This document shows positions 23,838 through 33,500 of a DNA stretch of 64,000 bases, piece by piece (position 1 is the stretch's first letter; the number at the start of each line of letters is the position of its first letter). The notes under the pieces are model-generated. The model made no database searches. It was not told the DNA's origin and saw nothing but the letters and a program-made list of their open reading frames with translations. Location: NCBI RefSeq assembly GCF_000420945.1, contig NZ_ATVX01000016.1:1-64000 (forward strand), written 5' to 3'. This DNA comes from Butyrivibrio sp. VCB2006. GTDB taxonomy: Bacteria > Bacillota > Clostridia > Lachnospirales > Lachnospiraceae. Position numbers and translations under genes: made by a program.

Positions 23838-24884
23838 TTAGCATTCTTTCATCATTTGAATGAACTCGTCCTTGATATCGGCAAACTGCTCATTTACAAG
23901 GCCAAAATCCTTTTCCTTGTAGTTCCAAAGAGCATTTCCGATGCCATATTTTCTAAATACTGTGTGGATGTCACGAAGCCATCTGATCTTGCCGTGGTTG
24001 TCAGCAAGGTCGATAACGCCGTACTCACCGCAGTAAAGAGGAATATCATCCTGTTTAGACTTCTCAAGGGCAGGTTTAAAGATTGCTTCAAAGAAGTCAG
24101 GGCCAAGCTGCTCTACAGGCACCTTAAAGATAGCACCTCCAAGATCAGGATCGATCACCTTACTTCTCTCCTTGTAGGTTTCCATATCAGCAGGATAATC
24201 AATTCTAAAGTCTGATGGCATCTGCTCTACCCAGTATGCTCCCTGGTGAGTAAATGGGAATGGCTCGTAGCAGTGGAAATTGTAAACTACGTATTCATCC
24301 TTAGGAAGCTTAATAAGCGGCACTGTCATTACGCTGTTGTAGCATACGCCTCCGCAGACAATCCATGTATTCTTACTGTATTCACGAATAAGAGAAATGA
24401 AACGGGCAAGTATTCCGTTCCATGCATCTGCAACACTTTCAAGAACTACTTCGTTAAGAGGCTCAAAAGCTACAGTTTCTGGGTAGCTTCCAAAGCGCTT
24501 TGCTATCTCTCTCCACAGATTCATAAAACGAGCCTGGAGCTCGTCATCGTAAAAGAACTTTGCACGGTCCATATCTTTTTTGAGAGGGTCAAAGGAATAA
24601 CCATAGCACTCATGGAGATCGATCAGCATATGAAGGCCGTTATCCTTACACCATTTAAGGCAATTTTCAAGATAAGCAAAGCCATTTTCCCTTATATTGC
24701 CTTCTTCGTCCTCAAGCACGTTATAATCAACAGGAACTCTTACATGGTCGAAGCCAAGGCTTGCAATGTAATCAATATCTTTTTTGGTGATAAATGTATC
24801 AAAGTGCTGAATGTCATACTTATCAAACTGGGAAATCCAACCTCCCAGATTTACACCTTTTTGGAACCCTTCAAACTTTTTCAT
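23838..24884 (-). CDS. Glycoside hydrolase family 5-like enzyme, cytoplasmic
   Basis: This 348-residue TIM-barrel glycosidase has no signal peptide. The start 'FQKGVNLGGWISQFD' and 'GFDHVRVPVDY' are typical of GH5. The acid/base Glu is E145 in 'FEPLNEV' and the nucleophile E287 in 'YCGEYGV'; His92, His204 and Trp residues fit the active site. It would cleave beta-linked gluco- or manno-oligosaccharides taken up by the cell. Oddly it sits between clpA (32 bp gap) and aat (1 bp gap) in the N-degron operon. Substrate cannot be told from sequence. Confidence 0.92.
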   Translation of the reverse strand: MKKFEGFQKGVNLGGWISQFDKYDIQHFDTFITKKDIDYIASLGFDHVRVPVDYNVLEDEEGNIRENGFAYLENCLKWCKDNGLHMLIDLHECYGYSFDPLKKDMDRAKFFYDDELQARFMNLWREIAKRFGSYPETVAFEPLNEVVLESVADAWNGILARFISLIREYSKNTWIVCGGVCYNSVMTVPLIKLPKDEYVVYNFHCYEPFPFTHQGAYWVEQMPSDFRIDYPADMETYKERSKVIDPDLGGAIFKVPVEQLGPDFFEAIFKPALEKSKQDDIPLYCGEYGVIDLADNHGKIRWLRDIHTVFRKYGIGNALWNYKEKDFGLVNEQFADIKDEFIQMMKEC

Positions 24885-24916
24885 ACCATTCTCCTTTAGT
24901 CTTGTTTTTTAGTCTT

Positions 24917-27148
24917 TTATTTTTTAGCCACTTCAATTGCAAATATATTGTTTTTGGTAGTCAGTTTAATCTTACCGCCATTTTTTAGTTTACCAAAAAG
25001 TATCTCATTTACAAATAGTGTTTTTACGTCATTTCGAATAATTCTGTCAATTTCTCTTGCTCCGAACTCCTGACTTACTCCCTTTGACTTAAGTAAAGAC
25101 TTAGCCTTCTTATCGGCAGAAAGCACTATTTTCTTGGCTGCAAGCTGGTCAGAAAGCTCTTTTAACTTCTTATCTACAACCATGGAAGCCATATCGTCAT
25201 CCATGCTGTTAAATACAACAATCTTATTAAGCCTGTTCCTGAACTCAGGCTGGAATGTGTTCTTGACTGCCTCAGTAAGGACACTTTCATCCATGCTCTC
25301 ACTTATAAAGCCTATGCCGCTCTTACCAAGTCTGTTGGCGCCGGCATTGGAAGTCATAATTACAACAACATTCCTGAAATCTGCTTTTCTTCCCTGATTA
25401 TCAGTAAGGGTTGCATAATCCATCACCTGCAGAAGTACATTATAGATATCCGAATGGGCCTTCTCTATTTCATCAAGAAGAAGTACGCAGGATGGATTCT
25501 TTCTGATAGCCTCAGTCAGAATACCGCCTTCCTCATAGCCGACGTATCCTGCAGGAGATCCGATAAGCTTAGCAACAGCGTGCTTTTCGCCATATTCACT
25601 CATGTCAAACCTTATGAGTTTTACACCAAGCTCATCTGCCAGAGTCCTTGCTATTTCAGTCTTGCCGACACCTGTCGGTCCAACAAACAAAAGACTTGCC
25701 AGTGGCTTACCATCCTCTATAAGACCTGCTTTGGAAAACTTAACCGCGTTAACCACCTGGCTTACAGCCTCGTCCTGTCCGAAAATCTTGGCCTTAAGAC
25801 GCTCTTCCAAGGTTTCAAGTCCCGCTGCATCATCTGTATCAACTGTCTCAATGGGCACTCTGCAAACCCCTGTAAGGATTTCATTGATAACAGTCTTATC
25901 AACGGTCTGGGTCTTTTGTTCAAGAGGATGAAGTTTTCTATAAGATCCGGCTTCATCAATAAGGTCTATAGCCTTGTCAGGAAGGTATCTTTCATTGATG
26001 AACTTGGCACTCATGTGTGTGGCATATTCCATAATGCCCTTTGCGTACTTAACGCCATGATATTTTTCATATTTTGTCTTGAGGCCATTTAGTATTGCAA
26101 CTGTTTCTTCCTCAGAGGGTTCCCTTATTTCCACGTTCTGGAAGCGCCTTACAAGGCCTTTATTCTTCTCAAAGTACTTTTTATACTCTTCGAAGGTTGT
26201 AGCGCCGATAAAACGGATATGACCGTCTGTAAGGTACGGTTTTAACATGTTTGAAGCGTCAAAAGAACCTTCTCCAACAGCTCCTGCTCCGGCAAGGTTG
26301 TGTATTTCATCGATGTAGATGATTGGTTTTTCCTCTTTGCCAATCTCTGTAAGAACCTTTTTAAATCTCTTTTCAAAATCTCCTCGATACTGGGTTCCTG
26401 CCAGCATTCCTCCAAGATCAAGGGAAAAGACCTTTGCTCCCTTTATAGCATCAGGAACATCTCCGGTTTTAAGCCTTTCCACAAGGCCATAGGTTATGGC
26501 TGTTTTACCTACTCCTGTTTCTCCGATATGGAGTGGATTGTTTTTATCTTTTCTGCAAAGGATCTGTATAGTCCTCTCCAGCTCTTTTTCCCTGCCAATA
26601 AGAGGGTTAACATCTGTGAGGGTATCGTTAAGGCAAGGGGCATAAAGACTAAGTCCCGCCTTATCCTCTTTGGATTTGAGACTACCGTCTATATCCTCGG
26701 AGACTGCATCTGTCGTTTCCTGCGTCTCTTCCTCAATAATAGCCATCTGCTGGAGAACGTCAGCTTCTGTAATATCCTGCTGTTCCATATAGTAAACAGC
26801 ATAGCTGTTCTCAAGATTCCAGATTGCATGAACCAGATGACGAACGTAAATTTTGTCGCTGCCACTGCTATAGGCACTCTGCCCCGCGAAATTAAGGACA
26901 AAATTGGTTCCGATGGAAAGCTGAGTTTCACTTTTTTCTGATTTGTCTACATACTCAGAGATGTAGTTTTTCAGGTTGCTTCCAAGGATTGTCAGATCTC
27001 CTCCGCATTCCTCAAAAGCCTCCGCAAAAACATCGTCATCCATAATCATAAGGAGAACCATCTCCGGAGTTACATATTCGTATTTGTACTTATTTGCATA
27101 GGCTATGGCATTTTGGAATACTAATGAAGCCTCTTTTGAAAGATCCAT
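24917..27148 (-). CDS. clpA: ATP-dependent Clp protease ATP-binding subunit ClpA
   Basis: This 743-residue AAA+ unfoldase threads substrates into ClpP. The N domain (about 1-140) binds ClpS. AAA domain 1 has 'GETGVGKTA' and 'IIYIDEIHNLAGAG'; AAA domain 2 has 'GPTGVGKTE' and 'CVLLLDEIEKAH'. The 'SGIGFIS' loop near the end of domain 2 fits the IGF/IGL tripeptide that docks on ClpP. There is no middle coiled-coil as in ClpB/ClpC, which supports ClpA. The start lies 1 base after the clpS stop. clpP is not in the window. Confidence 0.96.
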   Translation of the reverse strand: MDLSKEASLVFQNAIAYANKYKYEYVTPEMVLLMIMDDDVFAEAFEECGGDLTILGSNLKNYISEYVDKSEKSETQLSIGTNFVLNFAGQSAYSSGSDKIYVRHLVHAIWNLENSYAVYYMEQQDITEADVLQQMAIIEEETQETTDAVSEDIDGSLKSKEDKAGLSLYAPCLNDTLTDVNPLIGREKELERTIQILCRKDKNNPLHIGETGVGKTAITYGLVERLKTGDVPDAIKGAKVFSLDLGGMLAGTQYRGDFEKRFKKVLTEIGKEEKPIIYIDEIHNLAGAGAVGEGSFDASNMLKPYLTDGHIRFIGATTFEEYKKYFEKNKGLVRRFQNVEIREPSEEETVAILNGLKTKYEKYHGVKYAKGIMEYATHMSAKFINERYLPDKAIDLIDEAGSYRKLHPLEQKTQTVDKTVINEILTGVCRVPIETVDTDDAAGLETLEERLKAKIFGQDEAVSQVVNAVKFSKAGLIEDGKPLASLLFVGPTGVGKTEIARTLADELGVKLIRFDMSEYGEKHAVAKLIGSPAGYVGYEEGGILTEAIRKNPSCVLLLDEIEKAHSDIYNVLLQVMDYATLTDNQGRKADFRNVVVIMTSNAGANRLGKSGIGFISESMDESVLTEAVKNTFQPEFRNRLNKIVVFNSMDDDMASMVVDKKLKELSDQLAAKKIVLSADKKAKSLLKSKGVSQEFGAREIDRIIRNDVKTLFVNEILFGKLKNGGKIKLTTKNNIFAIEVAKK

Positions 27149-27149
27149 A

Positions 27150-27449
27150 TTATGCCTCCTCTACTGTCATTCTAAAGGGAAATCCTTCCTTTTTTGCCCT
27201 TGCAAGGGCACTGTTTACCCTTGTAACAGCAATGTCGTAAGGATACTTACCAACCACCGCCTGGCCGCTTTTATGGACACCAAGCATTATTGCTTCAGCA
27301 CTGACAGGATCCTTATGAAAGATATCTACCAACACTCCCACTACAAAATCCATGGTAGTAAAATCGTCATTTAGCATGATCACATTGTACTGTCTGGGCT
27401 CTTTGATTCTGCTATTTGTTTTTTCTTTTGTCTGACTTCCTGTAGCCAT
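27150..27449 (-). CDS. clpS: ClpS adaptor protein (N-recognin)
   Basis: This 99-residue adaptor binds N-terminal Leu, Phe, Tyr or Trp and hands the substrate to ClpA. The core 'YNVIMLNDDFTTMDFVVGVLVDIFHKDP' contains the residues that bind the N-terminal amine and the hydrophobic pocket, and 'GVHKSGQAVVGKYPYDIA' is the ClpA-facing part. The basic N-terminal tail is of normal length. GAGGAAAAGAT precedes ATG. It is the first gene of the operon clpS-clpA-GH5-aat. Confidence 0.96.
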   Translation of the reverse strand: MATGSQTKEKTNSRIKEPRQYNVIMLNDDFTTMDFVVGVLVDIFHKDPVSAEAIMLGVHKSGQAVVGKYPYDIAVTRVNSALARAKKEGFPFRMTVEEA

Positions 27450-27508
27450 ATCTTTTCCTCATATTTCAATCAAATATATAAAAATCGGATATATTCAGCA
27501 TATCACAA

Positions 27509-27538
27509 AAGTGGGCAGACCCGAAAGCCTGCCCACTT
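27509..27538 (-). terminator. Rho-independent terminator of the giant surface protein gene
   Basis: AAGTGGGCAG (27509-27518) pairs with CTGCCCACTT (27529-27538). Because both ends carry T/A runs it can act in either direction; on the minus strand it closes the 27577-34971 gene. Confidence 0.85.
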
Positions 27539-27576
27539 GACTAGTTAACCTAGTTTTATTAAGTTACTGATTCTTA

Positions 27577-30500
27577 TTACTGCTCTTCTTCCTCTTTTCT
27601 TTTAAGGGTTGCAAGAATTGATGCTACTATAGCAGCTGCAATAATAATTGTGATAAGTCTTGGAAGAGTTGAGGTTGTATCCTCAGTCTTAGCTCTTCTT
27701 GCTCCAAGTACTGCTGCGCCGGTCTGTCTGTTTGCTCCAAGTACTGCTGCGTCTACGATAGGTGCAGGAACTGTAGGTGCTGTAGGTGCCGGTGCCTCAA
27801 CGATTGTAGTAGTTGGTGTAGGTGTTGGAGGTGTTGGAGGTGTTGGAGGTGTAGGTGGAGGTGTTGGAGTACCGGGATCAGTTACTGTCAGAGTACCTTC
27901 TACGAGAGTGATTATGTAGTTTCTCTCAAGATTTGTGCCTTCTGCAGGAACCAGTGTAAATGTATTCTTGCTTGATCCAACTTCTGTCTGTGAACCTGTA
28001 ATGTTATATCCAACTGCATCGCCTATGCCCCAAGACTTACTTGTATTGATGATGCTGCTTGTAAGTGGTGTGCCATCATGTACCTTAGTTGCGCTGCCGG
28101 ATGTTACAACTATTTCTCTAGGGTTGATAACAAGATTTCCGATAATGTACTCAGGATCTTCAAACTGACCTGTAACATTATTGCCATCTTCATCTTCTAT
28201 AACAATAGTTCCGGTTACATTAAGTGGATATGATCCAACTTCTCTTTCTGCTACGTCTACCTTAAGTCCTGATACGTAGAAGTTAACGCCATCAATCTGG
28301 ATCTTCTTAGCTCCTGAATTTCCTTCGTCAGCTGATGCTTTGATAGGTCCAAGAACTCCTGATATAAACTCTACTATGTTAGCTATAGTGTTTTCTGCTG
28401 CGCTAACCTTCTTGCCGCCTGCTACGTCGTAATCGAAGCCGCTATATTCTTCGCCGGTGTACTCTCTGATAACGTCGTTTGTTGTAATTGTTACTGTAAA
28501 CTTATCTTTTCTGTCTATAATGTGCAGATGGCCGTCTACTATTTCGATTGTAGCTTTGAAGTTGCTATCTGTGTTCTCAAACTGCTTAGCCTCAAGCTTC
28601 ATATCATAATCGCCAACCAGCTTGCCGGCTGCTCTTGCCTGTCCGCTAACCATTGCCACTTTGGTAACATCATATAGCTCGCTATCAGCTGTTACGTCGT
28701 ATCCTGTTACTTCCTGTTCTTTACCGTTATACTCAAGTGTATCTTCCTTACCTGTTACTGTAATTGTTACTTCCAGAGGATCAATTGTAAGGAAACCATC
28801 TGATGCCATCTTAAAGGTTACGGTAAAGTTATCATCTTCATATGAGAACTTGTCTATATCAAGACCCATCTCGTATGTGCCAATATTTGTTCCCTTTGCA
28901 ATTGCGTTGCCATCGTAAACAACCTTTTCAGGGTCAAACTTAGCATTTTCTACTGTAGGTGTTGCTGTAAAGCCTTCAACCTGCTGCTCTAATCCGTTGT
29001 ATGTAACTGTATCGTAGTTACCTTCAATCTCAACTTCGATTGCAACCGGATTGATAATAAGGTATCCAGGATATACTTCAAAGGTTACGTTCTTGAAGTT
29101 AGGGTTATTGTTTTCAAACATGTCTACGGTAAGATCCATGTCGTATTTGTCTGCATCTGTACCCTTTGCAATAGCCTTTTCTTCTTTGAAAGTAATGTCA
29201 TCTTCTGTATAAAGAGGATCGCTTATTGATGTAACTTTATATCCTTCTACAGACTGCTCTTCGCCGGTGTAATCTACTACGGCATGGTTACCTGTGATAA
29301 TTACGTGAACCTCATCCTTAGGAGAAATTACAAGTTTACCATCGTCTATGATAAAGGTTACTTCTGAGAAGTTATCATTATGATTCTCAAAGTCTTCCGC
29401 TTTAAGGCCCATTGGATATTCATCTGCATCTGTACCTTTAGCAATAGCCGTTCCGTTAAACTGGAAGTAGCTTCTGTCGTAAAGCTCAGTTACAATTTCT
29501 ACTTCATAACCTGCTACCTGATGCTCCTGTCCATCATAGGTTGCGCTGCCCTTATGTCCAATGATGTTTACTTCTGCAGTAATAGGTGTGATAGTAAGTG
29601 TTCCCGGATTTACTACAAACTGTACATCCTTGAAGTTAGGATTATTGTTTGTGCAGTCAGCGGCTGACATTTCCATTGTGTAGTCGTCGGCGTCTGTTCC
29701 GGATGCCTTAGCTGTTCCGTTAAACATAAAGTCTGAAGTAGTGTACTTAGGATTACTTATTTCTACATCATATCCTGTTACTGACTGTAACTGTCCGTTA
29801 TAAGGAAGCCCTGCTGATTTACCTGTAATAGTAACTGTTACGCCTTCAATCGGAGTAATATTAAGTTCACCGTCAGTTACTAAGAATGTTACTGTTCCGA
29901 AATTGCCACCAATGTTTTCGAACTGGTCGGAAGCAAGACCCATAGCATATGTTCCTGCGTTAGTCTCAGTCACTGAAGCTGTTCCCTTGAACTTAATGTA
30001 TTCTTCTGAGTAAAGGTCACTGCTGATGTGATCGATGTTGTATCCGCTTGCTGTATGTGCTTCTCCGTCATACTGAACCTGTACTTTATTACCGCTGATT
30101 TCTACAGTTACATCGATAGGATCAATCTTCTGATATCCATCTGCTACAATTTCAAAGGTTACTGCTGAGAAGTTATTGTTGTCCCAGCTAAAATCGGATG
30201 CATCAAGTCCCATGTAGTCTGTTCCAACTTCTGTCTGGGTTGCGCTTGCTGTTCCGTTAAAGATGATATCATCTTCTGTGAATGGAGATCCTTCAGTTAT
30301 CTTTACAGTATAGCCTTCTACTGTATGAGCATTGCCATCATAATCAGTTGTATTATTATTACCTGTGATTTCAACCGTTACAGGCACTGCGTCAATAATA
30401 AGTTGTCCATCTGTTACTGCAAATATTACATTTGTAAAGTTTGTGTTCGTGTTTTCAAACTGTCCCTCAAGGCCCATTGCATATGTGCCTGCATCAGTTC

Positions 30501-33500
30501 CTTCTGCTTCATCAGTTCCTTTGAATATAAAGTCATTTACTGTGTAGTGACTGTCAGAAATCTCTGTAACCACATATCCACTTACTGATTTCTTAGTACC
30601 ATCGTAGTCATATCTTGCGTTATTACCAATAATGGTTACTACTACTGAATCAATAGGTGTTATTGTAATGAAACCGTCAGCTGCCAGTGTGAATGCTACA
30701 GTATAGTTAGGATCCTTGTTGTAGGAGAACTTGGAAATATCAAGTCCCATAACGGTTGTTCCTACTTCTGTCCTTGTTGCCTCAGCAGTGCCGCTATACT
30801 CAATATCGTTTTGAGGGATAAGTCCATTTGAATCAACTGTATATCCTGTTGCACTATGGGACTCACCATCGTATGGAACTGTGGCATGGTTACCAGTAAT
30901 AGTTACTGTAATGGCTGTAGGATTGATGATCAGGCAGCCATCAGTCACTTCATACTCCACATCCTGGAATGTGGTATTTACATGTGTAAAGCTCTCTTTT
31001 GTAAGACCCATGTAGTAAGTATCTGCATTTGTACCACTTGCCTGTGCTGTAACGCCTTCTTTAAGCTTCACATCAGATGCGCTAAATCCGCTTCCTTCTA
31101 CTTCTACTCCGCCAATTGTATATTTTATTGATGTTACATCAAAACCATATACAGAGAATTCTTCTCCGGTATAGGATTTTGTATCTGTTTTACCATTGAT
31201 ATAAACGGTAACCTTAACATTAGGTTTCCATACTGCATACAGGGTATTTGCATCTGAATTACCTGGGTTATTTTCATTGTCAGCCATGATATACGTAGCG
31301 CCAAATCCGATTGTAACTACCTGTGCATCGGCCTGGCTCTTATCAGTATTCCATCCAATAAGCTCATAGCCAAATCTTGTGAAATTAGCCTTAGCCGTTT
31401 CTTCTGACCAAGCTGCAACTGCTTCATTAACGCGAAGTCTGTGATCACCAACATGATCTATTGTAACAGGGCTTCCTGATCCACCATTAGGATCATAGGT
31501 GATTGTTGTGTAAAGATCATCTCCACTAAGTCCTGTAGGATCATATTTAGCTCTAAGAGTTACTTCGCCAAGATTCTCTCCCTTAACAACTATCAGATCA
31601 TCTGTTATTTGGAAGGTACCGTTCGGGAAATATGTTGCTACAGCATTTCCATTCTTATCAAGAAGTTCCCATCCTGCAAATACTTTCTTGGTAGGAGGAG
31701 TTGCAGGTCCTGTTACAACTACTGCTGAATCGCCGGCGTATTCGCTGCTATCAAGGAATGCACTGTCTAATGTTCCCTCGCCGGGATCATATACAACCTT
31801 GACTACGCCAACTCTTCTCCACTTAGCATAGATGTTAACATCTGCTGTTACCTGTCCAAAGTCATAAGGTGTATCGTCTGAAACATTGAACCATCCGATA
31901 ATCTCATAACCGGGACGAGTAAAGTTGTTCATCAGAGCGTTGGAATCAATAATATCACCATACCATGGCTTAAAGTCTGTTGACTGGTTGTTAAGTGGCT
32001 CAGTTTCTGTTCCAAGCTTAGTACTTCTATTCTTATCGCCATCCCAGTTCTCATCCAGGAGTGCTCTGAATCTTTCCTTAACCCATACTACATATACACG
32101 GGTATCATCACTTGCAGGCATTGGTGTACTCCAGTCAACAGGAGTTGTTCCGGCCCTATCTGCAAAGATGTAGCTTCCGTTTACTTCTTTGAGCTTGTAT
32201 CCATCCGGTGCTGAAAGCGCACTTGCCGCTGCAAGGACATCTGCCTGTTTTCCTGAAAGAGGTGCTTCGTAAAGGAGTGTATAATCCCCAACCTTAACCT
32301 CTGCTGATTCAACAGGCTGACCTGTAGCAGAGTCAATGCCTTCTTTTACGTGTACCAGAGAGAACTTGTAGGAGTTACGTTTATGGTAAACATTAGTATT
32401 ACCATATACATAATATGAATCTCCCGGAGCTACTGACTGCATTGAACTGTGAGTTTGATCTGTATATCCGGTTACGGTAAATCCAGTATACTTATTTGTA
32501 AAATTAAATTCCTTCTTATATATTTTTTCAGCAGTGTTAGCTGCAGTAGTAGGATATGTACTACCATCGATATTCTGCTTAAAGTGATAATACTTATAAT
32601 CGCCATCGTTTCCTGAATCACTAAAGTAAGAAACGGCACTGGATCCATCGCTAAGGAACGCATCGAGGAATGTTGTTCTTATTCCTGAGTAGCTTCCCTC
32701 ATGCCATTCTCTTTCTGAAGGCCATGTATATCCATTATCGGAAAGTCTTGACTCATAGAGTCCGCTCATTGTCTGGGTTAAAACATCCCTATTATTCTGC
32801 CTTACATAGAATCTATAAACGATAGTATTTCTATTGTAGTAAACATTTACTACTGTAGTTCCCTTTGCAGCGATAGTCTTACCTGCTGCATCATTACCAC
32901 TATATGTAAATCCAGTATATCTTTGGCTGAGTGTATTACCCAGCATCTGATCAGAGATAGCAGCATCGACATTATAATCAGAAATAACGATACTATCTTC
33001 AAAGTCATAGGTCTTATTTGCTGCGTTTACTCCATCAGTAACCTTCTGCTTCCAGATAATTACTGTAAAGCTTCCTTTACCCTTTTCCCACTTAGCATAA
33101 AGAGTTGTGTCTTCACTAATTGCAGTATTCCAGTAAAATCTCTGTGTTCCTGCTGCATCCTTGTACCAGCCCTTGAATGTATAGCCGCTTCTTGTAGGAG
33201 CTGTAGGCTCAGTTGCCTTATAGCCTGTGGCTGATGTTACATATATTGAAGGAGTATAGGATGCTCCGCCACCTGTTCCGCCATCATTTTCATTAAAGTG
33301 AATCCAGTATGCCTGAACAATTTCAGGTACCAGTTTTCTGTTATTATTATCAATTGCATCAATGGTCTCGCCGTAGTTATATACGTGACCTGCAAGGTTC
33401 TTCCATCCTACAAAGGCTTGTTCAGCCTCTTTTGGATCAACTCTTACATTAAGAGTAACGGAAGCTTCCTGCTCATTAACAGCTGTTGCCTCAAGGACCT

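Noticed and set aside
24246-26941. Long plus-strand open frames opposite the GH5 and clpA genes
   Set aside because: They are antisense to well-supported coding sequence, rich in Cys, Ile and Phe, and lack ribosome sites.
27577-27700. LPxTG sortase signal in the giant surface protein
   Set aside because: Only 'STLPRL' precedes the last span; the Thr-Gly part is missing.
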